DNA of 9,801 nucleotides from Candidatus Roizmanbacteria bacterium CG_4_10_14_0_8_um_filter_39_9 (GCA_002784505.1 PFLF01000111.1:1-9801); one strand, 5' to 3'. Shown: positions 1 to 5,988, numbered from the stretch's first letter. Numbers and translations are program-made. The notes: generated from the sequence alone by a model not told the origin.

Positions 1-149
1 TAAAATACTCAAATAAAAGACATGGGGTTACTAAAATATTTTCCCCGGGGGAAAAGTCTGAGAAAATAAGACGAGAGAATCTTAAAAATGGATTTATTGA
101 AGTTGAAGAATCACTTCTTAACAAAATTAAAGAAGAGACGAATAACTAG
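1..149 (+). CDS. 3' end of an unrecognised protein gene (5' truncated by window edge)
   Basis: An open frame (codons starting at positions divisible by 3) runs from the window edge to a TAG at 147-149 and gives 48 C-terminal residues. The composition looks coding: charged and helical, with the segment RRENLKNGFIEVEESLLNKI near the end. There is no in-frame ATG, so the start must lie outside the window. I do not recognise the family. The gene ends tail to tail with the minus-strand cupin gene, the two stop codons overlapping by two bases. A near-perfect palindrome at 39-55 sits inside the frame. The alternative is chance openness of an AT-rich stretch, but the residue pattern and the exact convergent junction favour a real gene end. 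Confidence 0.5.
   Translation, partial: KYSNKRHGVTKIFSPGEKSEKIRRENLKNGFIEVEESLLNKIKEETNN
39..55. repeat. Palindrome TTTTCCCC-g-GGGGAAAA
   Basis: Eight-base arms at 39-46 and 48-55 are perfect inverted copies around one central G. With a one-base centre it cannot form an ordinary stable hairpin as drawn, although fraying to a larger loop is possible. It lies inside the 3' end of the first gene. The homopolymer runs also make it a likely place for an indel error. It could be chance or a protein-binding palindrome; no function can be assigned. Confidence 0.4.
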
Positions 150-478
150 TCTGATTTGGGTATAGTTCCAAACGCAGGCTCGTTTACTACAACCGCATTA
201 AAAGTTCCATTTATTTCGTATTCTGTATTTTTCTCAATATAGATGGAATCATCCTTTTTCAGTCGCTCTTCTTTTTCATTAAAGGTTAACACTAGTTCTC
301 CTTCAAGAATGAAATATAATCTATTGTACCCCACTTTAATTTTTTCATAATAATTATCCCCTTTTGTGGTTGCAAAAGAGAATACGGGAGTAGTTTCTTT
401 TGTTATGTAATTGTCGGCTGTTTTATTCGGGGCAATGCCCCGTACTCTTGCCTCACTTTTACGAACTATTTTGTACAT
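146..478 (-). CDS. Small single-domain cupin protein lacking the usual metal ligands
   Basis: The product is 110 residues with a beta-rich jelly-roll pattern. Residues about 45-66 (KIKVGYNRLYFILEGELVLT) match cupin motif 1 by the YFILEGE turn, and residues 72-88 (LKKDDSIYIEKNTEYEI) match motif 2 by the turn before a beta strand. The H-x-H metal pair normally found in motif 1 is replaced by G50/Y51/N52/R53, so a metal-dependent dioxygenase or isomerase role is unlikely; ligand sensing or sugar binding is possible. The ATG has no Shine-Dalgarno sequence but lies 6 nt after an extended -10. The gene is divergent from the HD-like gene (56 bp between the start codons) and convergent with the partial gene on its left. 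The fold call is fairly sure; the substrate is unknown. Confidence 0.75.
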   Translation of the reverse strand: MYKIVRKSEARVRGIAPNKTADNYITKETTPVFSFATTKGDNYYEKIKVGYNRLYFILEGELVLTFNEKEERLKKDDSIYIEKNTEYEINGTFNAVVVNEPAFGTIPKSD

Positions 479-484
479 GGATTT

Positions 485-490
485 ATTTTA
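485..490 (-). promoter_or_regulatory. Extended -10 of the cupin gene (leaderless type)
   Basis: On the minus strand the sequence reads TGA-TAAAAT, then six bases (aaatcc), then the ATG. The hexamer matches TATAAT at 5 of 6 positions and has a TGn extension. No good -35 is visible. Transcription would begin at about the A of the ATG. Confidence 0.5.
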
Positions 491-515
491 TCAAAAAAGT
501 TTGTTTGAGGATAAT

Positions 516-524
516 TGATATAAT
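516..524 (+). promoter_or_regulatory. Extended -10 (TGaTATAAT) of the HD-like/deaminase operon
   Basis: A perfect TATAAT at 519-524 is preceded by TGa. Ten bases separate it from the ATG at 535, so the predicted leader is only about 3-4 nt and there is no Shine-Dalgarno sequence. The 13-mer AATTGATATAATT at 513-525 recurs exactly at 6160-6172 in the promoter of the S66 gene. No convincing -35 is seen. Confidence 0.6.
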
Positions 525-534
525 TGAAATACAC

Positions 535-1101
535 ATGATTACACAATCTCTTATTGAGAATATAACCAAATTTTCTTCAAGCCAAAGTGAAACATATGGG
601 GTGCCTTCTCTGTTTCAATTAAGCCTTTCAAAAGAAAAAGGTCAAATTCTTGCTATTCAACTAAAATCTGATAAGAAAATAGTTTTAGTAGGAACACTTC
701 TCATGGATTGTATGCTCGGACCAGCATTTAAGGCAGGAAAAATGCAGGAACACGTAATTATGAGTGTTTCAAAAGCTAACGAAATACTCTCAAAAGATTC
801 TGATATTACAGATGAAGAAAAAATAAATATATTGAAATGTGTTGAGCAACATCATGGTGTAAAAAAATTCTACTCATTGGAGGCAGAAATATGTTCGAAT
901 GCAGATTGTTATCGATTTGCATCTGTTACCGGATTTCTTGGAAGTCTTGCCTATGGGCCCAATTTGTCTTTTGACGCTCGGATAAAACTTCTCAGCGATA
1001 AAGCAGATGAAAAATGGAACCTTATTACATTAGACTCTGTAAAAAGAGAACTTGTTCCTCAATACCAGTCTATTAAAAATTTACTCAAATTAAATCAATG
1101 A
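535..1101 (+). CDS. HD-domain-like protein (degenerate predicted phosphohydrolase)
   Basis: The 188-residue product resembles small HD-superfamily hydrolases. It has a helical centre, H73 in QEHVIMS, then a CVEQHHG motif (H106/H107) and LEAEICSNADCYRF (E116, D124), which matches the H...HHG...D pattern of distal HD ligands. The defining His-Asp doublet is not evident: the expected place reads LLMD (M57-D58), so one metal ligand seems missing, and activity on nucleotides or phosphate esters is uncertain. I chose the ATG at 535 rather than upstream starts because those codons lie inside the cupin gene in antisense and because a TATAAT lies 10 nt before 535. The stop codon overlaps the ATG of the deaminase gene (ATGA), so the two are translationally coupled and probably function together. 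Confidence 0.6.
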   Translation: MITQSLIENITKFSSSQSETYGVPSLFQLSLSKEKGQILAIQLKSDKKIVLVGTLLMDCMLGPAFKAGKMQEHVIMSVSKANEILSKDSDITDEEKINILKCVEQHHGVKKFYSLEAEICSNADCYRFASVTGFLGSLAYGPNLSFDARIKLLSDKADEKWNLITLDSVKRELVPQYQSIKNLLKLNQ

Positions 1102-1553
1102 ATAATACTCGCGAACAATTTATGCTTCTTGCTCTTGAGGAAGCAAAAAATGCAAAAGCAGGGGGTGACTGGCCATTTGGAGCAGTTGTCGTAAAAGATG
1201 ATAAAGTTGTTGGAAAAGGTCATGTAACTGATAAATCGGGAGGAGATGTTACGGATCATGCTGAGTTAGTAGCTCTTCGAGATGCTTGTCGAAATTTGAA
1301 AACAAATAATCTTGAAGGGTGTGAAATTTATTGTTCCAATGAACCATGTATGATGTGTGCTGCGGGTATTTTCCAAGCAAATATAGGAGAAGTTTATATT
1401 GGCGTATCTAGAGATGATTTACCTCGCCTACTTCGGCCAAGAAAACTTCGGATAGAAGATCTAGCTCAAGATTCTGGACATGAAATCAAAATCCAAAGAG
1501 GACTTCTCAAAGATAAAATATTACCTCTTTTTGAGGACATAAAGAAAAAGTGA
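1098..1553 (+). CDS. Nucleoside/base deaminase (CDA fold, guanine deaminase or TadA-like)
   Basis: The 151-residue product has the complete zinc deaminase signature. H54-A55-E56 (TDHAELVAL) supplies the zinc ligand His and the proton-shuttling Glu, and P83-C84-M85-M86-C87 (NEPCMMCAAG) supplies the two Cys ligands. The N-terminal DWPFGAVVVKD segment (24-34) is typical of guanine deaminase/TadA-like proteins. Length fits the family. Known members hydrolytically deaminate guanine, cytidine-type nucleosides or the tRNA wobble adenosine, and the sequence alone does not settle which. The start codon sits in the ATGA overlap with the HD-like gene and has no separate ribosome site. Pairing with a potential nucleotide hydrolase suggests nucleotide salvage or clean-up (inference). 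All active-site residues are intact. Confidence 0.88.
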   Translation: MNNTREQFMLLALEEAKNAKAGGDWPFGAVVVKDDKVVGKGHVTDKSGGDVTDHAELVALRDACRNLKTNNLEGCEIYCSNEPCMMCAAGIFQANIGEVYIGVSRDDLPRLLRPRKLRIEDLAQDSGHEIKIQRGLLKDKILPLFEDIKKK

Positions 1554-1677
1554 TTTATCATATTAAACTTGAGTTTCGAGTACTAGACAGAGGTTTTAAG
1601 TTCAAAAAACAAAAAAATGTGAAAACGACCGATATTATTGCCATTTTTCATGTTTATACTGATGCAATATCCTAAAT

Positions 1678-1740
1678 ACCGTTAATATATACATATATAA
1701 CGCATATATTAACTATCTATTGACATTAAACCGTTAATAT
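1678..1740. repeat. Three GTTAATAT sites upstream of the Fic gene, candidate operator
   Basis: GTTAATATAT at 1681-1690 and its exact reverse complement ATATATTAAC at 1704-1713 form a 10-bp inverted repeat with a 13-nt spacer. ACCGTTAATAT at 1678-1688 recurs directly at 1730-1740, inside the spacer between the -35 and -10 of the Fic promoter. A protein bound at the third copy would block RNA polymerase. The C-terminal DNA-binding-like segment of the Fic protein makes it a candidate ligand (inference). Low-complexity AT sequence makes some repetition expected, but the CCG-flanked copies reduce that concern. Confidence 0.5.
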
Positions 1741-1748
1741 GGTACAAT
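1720..1748 (+). promoter_or_regulatory. Strong sigma70-type promoter of the Fic gene, leaderless
   Basis: A perfect -35 TTGACA (1720-1725), a 17-bp spacer and a -10 TACAAT (1743-1748, 5 of 6) form the best promoter in the window. Only six bases separate the -10 from the ATG at 1755, so transcription should start at the A of the start codon. No Shine-Dalgarno sequence is present. Confidence 0.8.
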
Positions 1749-1754
1749 ATAACT

Positions 1755-2630
1755 ATGAGATTAACACGATTACAGCGGATATCGAAGCTGTTTGGCCAAT
1801 TTCAAGCTAAGTGTAAAGGTAAGGAATCACTCCTTACCATGGTTGATGATGTGGAAATTGCCGAGCGGGTATATAATTCCAATGCAATTGAGAACTCTAC
1901 TCTTTCCCTTCCCGAAACTGAAAAGATTCTTCTTCAACTTGAAATAAGCAGACACATATCACTTCGGGAAGTTTTTGAGGCTAAGAATCTCGCTCAGGTA
2001 TATGAGTATATAAAAAAAACAGCACTTGAAAAACCCCTAACAATCGATATGATTTTACTTCTCCATAAAATGCTCATTACTAATATCCGAGATGATGTGG
2101 CGGGGAGATTTAGAAAAGATAATGAGATGGTACGAGTAGGAAATCATATTGGATTGCCTCCAGAATTTATTGAAGCAAGAATTCAAGAACTTTTGATTGA
2201 TTATAATTCACAAATACAGATTCCCTTTATTCATAAAATTGCTCAGTTGCATACCGAGTTTGAAAGCGTTTATCCATTTATTGATGGAAATGGCAGAATT
2301 GGGAGAGTGATAAATAATTATCTCCTAATTCGTGAAGGCTTTCCTCCAATTATTGTACGTAATAAAGAAAAAGAGTCATATTATTCAGCTCTTCGATCAT
2401 TTGATGATTCCTATAACTCAAAACCAATGATCCGCATAGTCGAATTAGCAGTTCTTGAATCACTTCATAAACGTCTCGCATATTTGGATGGACTTGAAAT
2501 TATTCCTCTCTCTGAATATGTTGATGACAAGAAAAGTTCTTTTCCTGCTATCTTAAATACAGCCAGAAGACAAACAATTCCCGCATTTCGGGAAAAGGGA
2601 GTGTGGAAAATTGGAAAGAAGAAAACCTAA
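1755..2630 (+). CDS. Fic-domain protein with His-to-Tyr active site and C-terminal HTH-like segment
   Basis: The 291-residue product has the Fic/DOC fold. The core motif at 173-184 reads YPFIDGNGRIGR, where the family has H-P-F-x-x-G-N-G-R-x-x-R: every phosphate-binding residue is present, but the catalytic His is Tyr (codon TAT, one base from CAT). Upstream, S42-N-A-I-E46-N47 matches the inhibitory (S/T)xxxE(G/N) motif in its N-terminal, class II position. Residues 127-143 correspond to the substrate flap. The tail at 246-288, with ARRQTIPAFREKGVWKIG, resembles the excisionase/HTH-like module found in many Fic proteins. Family members AMPylate proteins using ATP, with that His as general base, so classical activity is doubtful. 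It is a single gene under its own promoter with operator-like repeats; no antitoxin partner is adjacent. Domain identity is secure; function is not. Confidence 0.9.
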   Translation: MRLTRLQRISKLFGQFQAKCKGKESLLTMVDDVEIAERVYNSNAIENSTLSLPETEKILLQLEISRHISLREVFEAKNLAQVYEYIKKTALEKPLTIDMILLLHKMLITNIRDDVAGRFRKDNEMVRVGNHIGLPPEFIEARIQELLIDYNSQIQIPFIHKIAQLHTEFESVYPFIDGNGRIGRVINNYLLIREGFPPIIVRNKEKESYYSALRSFDDSYNSKPMIRIVELAVLESLHKRLAYLDGLEIIPLSEYVDDKKSSFPAILNTARRQTIPAFREKGVWKIGKKKT

Positions 2631-2662
2631 AAATTCCGCAGAGATTCCCGTCACTGCAGCTT

Positions 2663-2687
2663 GGGCGCGGAGCGCCCTTGCAAAGGG
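2663..2687. repeat. Left-end hairpin(s) of the IS element
   Basis: GGGCGC (2663-2668), loop GGA, GCGCCC (2672-2677) form a strong 6-bp hairpin. A mutually exclusive alternative pairs CCCTT (2675-2679) with AAGGG (2683-2687) over a GCA loop. Such switchable single-strand structure is typical of IS200/IS605 ends, and a strong hairpin upstream of tnpA can also block read-through transcription or translation. There is no T-tract, so it is not a standard terminator. Confidence 0.6.
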
Positions 2688-2738
2688 AGGCGGGAGTGAA
2701 TGCCCGAGCGAAATGTCAATACGATACAATAAGGGAAT

Positions 2739-3053
2739 ATGGGTATATGGTTGTTAGCTCATACAGCCTATAGGTATCAATATCACATCGTGTTTGTTAC
2801 CAAGTATCGGCATAAAACTCTGAATCCTGCGAAGTTTCGGTCTGTTGTAGAACAGGCGATCAAGAGTTCGGTAGACTTGATTAATCGAAATGAAATCACC
2901 TGGCTTGAAAATCTCTACAACAATACCAAAAGCATGTGGACGGTTGGTTATTTTGTCTTACCTGTGGGAATCGATGAAACGATTATACGTAGATACGTCA
3001 AATACCAGCAGGAGCAGGATTCAGGTCAAGCGAAGCCGAAATTTCACCAGTGA
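2739..3053 (+). pseudogene. tnpA: IS200/IS605 Y1 transposase TnpA with internal in-frame deletion
   Basis: The 104-residue frame begins like TnpA (YRYQYHIVFVTKYRHKTLNP, residues 11-30) and ends like it (MWTVGYFV at 66-73, then IIRRYVKYQQEQDSGQAK). The likely nucleophile Tyr in RRYVKYQ (Y86) remains. The middle is missing: no HUH (H-x-H) motif of the D-H-V/I-H-L type is present, and the protein is roughly 40 residues shorter than usual. The join lies near residues 45-52. Without the HUH pair the enzyme cannot hold its metal, so it should be inactive. An AAGGG Shine-Dalgarno-like sequence lies 5 nt before the ATG and TACAAT lies at 2725-2730. The frame has stayed open, which suggests a recent deletion or a kept truncated product. 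Confidence 0.75.
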
Positions 3054-3055
3054 AG

Positions 3056-3102
3056 TACCCCGTCACTGATGTTGAGTGAAACGAAACGAAGGGACGGGGG
3101 TA
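3056..3102. repeat. Right-end hairpin of the IS element
   Basis: CCCCGTC (3058-3064) pairs with GACGGGG (3093-3099), with TA bases extending the stem around a one-base bulge. A smaller alternative pairs TCACT (3063-3067) with AGTGA (3075-3079). It follows the transposase stop and is the expected right-end recognition structure. Confidence 0.6.
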
Positions 3103-3123
3103 TCTATCAAAAATTTAATTCTA

Positions 3124-3129
3124 TATACT
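3124..3129 (+). promoter_or_regulatory. -10 hexamer of the antiporter gene (leaderless type)
   Basis: TATACT lies exactly six bases before the ATG at 3136, so the mRNA is predicted to begin at the start codon; no Shine-Dalgarno sequence is seen. A -35 at normal spacing would fall at about 3101-3106, immediately at the right edge of the IS element, where the sequence (tatcta) is a poor match. The insertion may have altered this promoter. Confidence 0.5.
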
Positions 3130-3135
3130 GAGCAC

Positions 3136-4068
3136 ATGTATGAATCTTTGATTAAATTCACAATTGGAATTGTTCTTCTTCTTTTTAGTACACAAAAGCT
3201 AGTCAAGCTAGCGGAGAGAATATCTCAGATAATGCGGATTTCCCCTCTCGTTATTGGAGCAACCATAGTTGCTTTAGGCACTTCATTACCCGAACTAATT
3301 GTTTCTGTTATTTCTGCATATCGAGGAGATATTGGCCTTACTATGGGAAATATAATTGGATCAAACGTGGTAAATATTTTAATGGTATTTCCAGTTGGAA
3401 TATTTAGTGGGAAACTAAGAATTGGTACACGAAAAACACAACAAAATGTGCTTATTATGTTTGGAGCAACAGTGCTTTTTTTTGCCTCACAAATTATAAG
3501 TATTCCCAAGCCATCTTCTGGATTATTTCTTATAATCCTTGCCGCCCTCTTTAGTATTGCTGAATATAGATTGGGGATTCTCGGACGGGACTATGAGGAT
3601 AGTGGGAAATTTAAAGCAACAAAAAGCCATTCTCTGGATTTAACTACAATTTTCTTTGCCCCAGCACTTCTTATTGGTATTATTGCAGGAGGATTTTTAG
3701 TAGTAGATTCGGCTGAAATGATATCCAAATTTTCAGGAATATCAACCATCATTCTTGGACTTACCTTAACAGCCATTGCAACTTCTTTCCCTGAGTTATT
3801 AACCACCTTATTTAGTCAAGAAGACAACCAGGAAAAGTTGACTATTGGAAATATTATTGGAAGTAATGTATACAATTTACTCTTTATTGGGGGGATCATT
3901 CTCCTCTTTCCATCCCGGTTTGTTGTTCCAGTAAAAGATTGGTTTTGGCTTATTGGGGCTTCGTTTGGGTTTGCTGCTATCTTAATTCATTATAGCGGAA
4001 AGGAACCTTCTCGATGGATTGGGGGGATACTAATTTTTTTGCTTTTTATTTACTTAACATCTCAATAA
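3136..4068 (+). CDS. Na+/Ca2+ antiporter of the NCX_Mj/YrbG family
   Basis: The 310-residue inner-membrane protein has two inverted halves, each with the ion-binding signature of the Ca2+:cation antiporter family. The first half has GATIVALGTSLPELIVS (41-57) with GNIIGSNVVNIL (71-82); the second has LTAIATSFPELLTTL (211-225) with GNIIGSNVYNLLFI (238-251). The acidic residues E53 and E220, central to cation exchange in this family, are present, and about ten hydrophobic segments surround them. Length matches bacterial and archaeal members. I start at 3136 because the longer frame to 3076 reads into the IS right end, while the hydrophobic protein begins at MYESLIKFTIG with a -10 six bases upstream. 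It exports Ca2+ (or exchanges Na+) across the membrane. It appears intact and monocistronic and converges on the PP-loop gene. Confidence 0.93.
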   Translation: MYESLIKFTIGIVLLLFSTQKLVKLAERISQIMRISPLVIGATIVALGTSLPELIVSVISAYRGDIGLTMGNIIGSNVVNILMVFPVGIFSGKLRIGTRKTQQNVLIMFGATVLFFASQIISIPKPSSGLFLIILAALFSIAEYRLGILGRDYEDSGKFKATKSHSLDLTTIFFAPALLIGIIAGGFLVVDSAEMISKFSGISTIILGLTLTAIATSFPELLTTLFSQEDNQEKLTIGNIIGSNVYNLLFIGGIILLFPSRFVVPVKDWFWLIGASFGFAAILIHYSGKEPSRWIGGILIFLLFIYLTSQ

Positions 4069-4227
4069 ATAGTAAAATCTTAATGACTAGAACAAATCTT
4101 CCAGTGAGCCAACTACCTCCGAAGTCATTCTAATCTCAGTAGTGCCGCAGGAGCCACAGTCAAACGAAGTTCCAGAGAGCACTCCAACAAGTGTCCAGAA
4201 GCAGATATAAAGTGTGTCTACTAGAAA
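4069..4227. other. Convergent intergenic region with a short P/T/S/E-rich open frame
   Basis: This stretch separates two convergent genes and has no hairpin with a T-tract that I can see. On the plus strand one frame is open from after a TAG at 4088-4090 to a TAA at 4208-4210. It encodes a low-complexity stretch rich in Pro, Ser, Thr, Glu and Gln (for example EVPESTPTSVQKQI), reminiscent of secreted-protein linkers. No in-frame ATG or ribosome site starts it. It may be a gene remnant or chance. Confidence 0.3.
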
Positions 4228-5625
4228 TTATTTTTCTTCAATTTCAAATTGGAATTTTTTCATTACTTTTTTTTGTTCTGATTTATAGATTGAAAGTACT
4301 TTTTGTCTAACTCCTGTAGGAAGAGTTATTGAAGAATGTATGCCAAAATATGTGTTTATCAGCTCTTTTTTTCTTCGGACTGCCTCCATATGGAAATGTT
4401 TTTTATATTCATTTATCAAATCCCCTCTGCTGCCATTTTTATATGATAAATAAAAAGCGAGAAGTTGTTCATCCCTTCCTAGTCCACTTCCTCCGTATGC
4501 ACTTGTTTCCTTATTATTAATAAAAAGCGAATACAGGTGTTTTTTATTGAGGTTAAACATATTCATTTTTGGAAAACCGACCGATGCTGGATCAATTTGG
4601 AGAGCTCTAAAAAAAACATACATTCTTGCACATTTTTCGCAAATCCCACACCACCTTCTTTTTTTAGCTTGATAATTATCAAGGAAGCACGACGTTTGGT
4701 ACTTTGCGAGATTTGAGTAACGATTATGGAGGATGAAGGTAATAAATAACTCATGAATTGGTTCAATAATACTGCCAACATGGGTTTTTATAGAGAATAA
4801 CTTAGGAATATCTTGTAGGAGCTGCATAGCTTTTATACTTTGTTCATATACTGGATTAATCAAAAATCCACTGTAATGCATAGAATATGAGTTACAACTT
4901 TGTTCATTTCCAAGAAAAATATATTTTGTTCGGTAATAAAAACAGTAAGGGATAAGTGTGAGAATGTATTGAGACAAGATGATATCCCAACCCCAATATA
5001 GTCCCTTATTTTGGCGGATATGACCGAATGAAACAGGAAAAAAATCAACAAGATGCGTAAACTCATTTTTAAACCGTTTAACAAGAATTGCCTTATGATA
5101 ATTCTCAAACTTACTATGAGGCTCTTCCATAAACATAATGACTGGCTTTATTCCTATTTCATCAATAAGTCCCAACGTTAAAAGGCTATCCTTACCAAAT
5201 GAAAAAAGGACGAGGCTAGACTCCTTTAAGTTATTGTGTTGTTTGTAATCAAAGTAAAAATGGTTCAAACTTTTAAACTCAGTAATATAATTGGCATTAT
5301 AAAATGATTTTAAAAGAGAAATAATTGAACTGTTTTTAAAGACATACACACTCATGGGGATACTGTACATGAGAAGTTTAAAAAAAAGAGGCTCTACGAC
5401 TGGATGATCAAAATGATAGATGACCGTTTTATTTTCAACTAAAGGAAGATGCCATGTTATGGCATAAGTAAGATTATCTGCAAAAAATTTATGAAGAGAT
5501 TTTGAGAATTTATTCCATATTTTTTCACTATATTCAACTCGGTATTTTTTATTATTTATTGTTACTTCAACAGAACTCTTGAGGAGCTTATTGTAAATAT
5601 GGAGATATTTGGTAGTCTTCATCAT
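4228..5625 (-). CDS. PP-loop ATPase-like protein with Cys4 zinc-type cluster (QueC/MurL-like, function unassigned)
   Basis: Residues are counted from a TTG at 5631; the preferred start is the ATG at 5625 (codon 3). The ATP-pyrophosphatase PP-loop appears at 139-149 as SLVLFSFGKDS, where the family has SGGKDS; the Lys, Asp and final Ser are kept and one Gly is Phe. After the nucleotide domain, C315 and C328-x2-C331-x2-C334 (WCGICEKC) form a likely zinc site like that of QueC-type enzymes. FLGNEQSCNS (239-248) resembles the conserved segment after the PP-loop domain in this group. PP-loop enzymes adenylate a carboxylate or carbonyl before amidation, thiolation or epimerisation. At roughly 465 residues it is too long for QueC, and a MurL-like or other cell-wall or nucleotide modifying enzyme is possible. 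It is monocistronic on the minus strand. Confidence 0.65.
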   Translation of the reverse strand: MMKTTKYLHIYNKLLKSSVEVTINNKKYRVEYSEKIWNKFSKSLHKFFADNLTYAITWHLPLVENKTVIYHFDHPVVEPLFFKLLMYSIPMSVYVFKNSSIISLLKSFYNANYITEFKSLNHFYFDYKQHNNLKESSLVLFSFGKDSLLTLGLIDEIGIKPVIMFMEEPHSKFENYHKAILVKRFKNEFTHLVDFFPVSFGHIRQNKGLYWGWDIILSQYILTLIPYCFYYRTKYIFLGNEQSCNSYSMHYSGFLINPVYEQSIKAMQLLQDIPKLFSIKTHVGSIIEPIHELFITFILHNRYSNLAKYQTSCFLDNYQAKKRRWCGICEKCARMYVFFRALQIDPASVGFPKMNMFNLNKKHLYSLFINNKETSAYGGSGLGRDEQLLAFYLSYKNGSRGDLINEYKKHFHMEAVRRKKELINTYFGIHSSITLPTGVRQKVLSIYKSEQKKVMKKFQFEIEEK

Positions 5626-5635
5626 TTTCAAAGGT

Positions 5636-5665
5636 ATCTTACCAAGATTAATACCTATATGTCAA
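5636..5665 (-). promoter_or_regulatory. Sigma70-type promoter of the PP-loop gene
   Basis: On the minus strand TTGACA (5660-5665), an 18-bp spacer and TAAGAT (5636-5641), the latter preceded by TGg, form a good promoter. Ten bases separate the -10 from the ATG at 5625, so the leader is only about 3-4 nt. No Shine-Dalgarno sequence is present. This distance supports the ATG at 5625 over the TTG at 5631. Confidence 0.65.
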
Positions 5666-5736
5666 AAGGAATATTATGATACACAACCCTATTATATTAC
5701 GGTTCCAAAAAAAAGATTGATACTAAAAAGAGTTTG

Positions 5737-5922
5737 ATGCGGTCAATTTTACTGATAAGCATAATTCTGAACGTTTCACTAGGATTTTATATATGGTATA
5801 TTACCATACACAAACTCCCTGAATATCTCATGGAATTTCAGTACCGATTCTCACATAAAAAATACTTTAGTTCAGTTGAGCAGTTCTTACTAAATACTAT
5901 TCGGCTTGTGCCAACGGGGTAG
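5737..5922 (+). CDS. Short membrane-anchored protein, possibly a truncated gene
   Basis: The frame from the ATG at 5737 gives 61 residues: a single N-terminal membrane helix (ILLISIILNVSLGFYIWYIT) followed by a short polar region ending KKYFSSVEQFLLNTIRLVPTG. A purine-rich aaaaagag lies just upstream. The anchor-plus-linker layout resembles the N-terminus of membrane-tethered SGNH/GDSL hydrolases, whose catalytic block would follow, but none is present. The TAG that ends it is followed in the same frame by a different conserved protein tail, so this is probably a gene fragment joined to another remnant. A genuine small membrane protein cannot be excluded. Confidence 0.35.
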   Translation: MRSILLISIILNVSLGFYIWYITIHKLPEYLMEFQYRFSHKKYFSSVEQFLLNTIRLVPTG

Positions 5923-5988
5923 GATTACCCATATTCTGCCCAAAAGGCTGCAAGTTTAAATCCAATTGATGCGTTCAGATATGAATAA
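5923..5988 (+). pseudogene. Remnant of an ABC transporter permease (MacB/FtsX-type) C-terminus
   Basis: Directly after the TAG at 5920-5922, the same frame reads DYPYSAQKAASLNPIDAFRYE and then TAA. This closely resembles the conserved end of MacB/FtsX-type permeases (YPA-x-KAA-x-L-x-PIEALRYE). Nothing upstream looks like the rest of a permease: no four-helix architecture or long periplasmic domain is present. The short length, missing start and preceding stop make it a decayed fragment left after deletion or rearrangement. The family call rests on about 18 residues, so it is moderate. Confidence 0.5.

Larger units (their letters stand above)
2647..3099 (+). mobile_element. Decayed IS200/IS605-type element with both structured ends
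   Basis: The element contains a Y1 transposase remnant flanked by secondary-structure-rich ends, as expected for IS200/IS605 elements, which use subterminal hairpins in place of terminal inverted repeats. CCCGTCACTG occurs at both ends (2647-2656 and 3059-3068). The left end has a GGGCGC/GCGCCC hairpin, and the right end a long CCCCGTC/GACGGGG hairpin. The boundaries given are minimal, because exact cleavage sites cannot be read without an empty site. No tnpB accessory gene is present. Total length is shorter than the family norm, consistent with the internal deletion in tnpA. It could move only if a complete relative acts in trans. Confidence 0.7.

Noticed and set aside
400..534. Upstream extension of the HD-like gene to a start at 400
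   Set aside because: It overlaps the cupin gene in antisense, gives a Cys- and Phe-rich sequence unlike the domain, and would place the TATAAT inside the coding region.
1755..2630. Fic gene as the toxin of a toxin-antitoxin pair
   Set aside because: No small antitoxin gene is adjacent, the inhibitory motif is internal to the protein, and the catalytic His is missing.
3076..3135. Upstream start of the antiporter gene at 3076
   Set aside because: The added residues come from the IS right-end hairpin, and the -10 at 3124-3129 supports the ATG at 3136.
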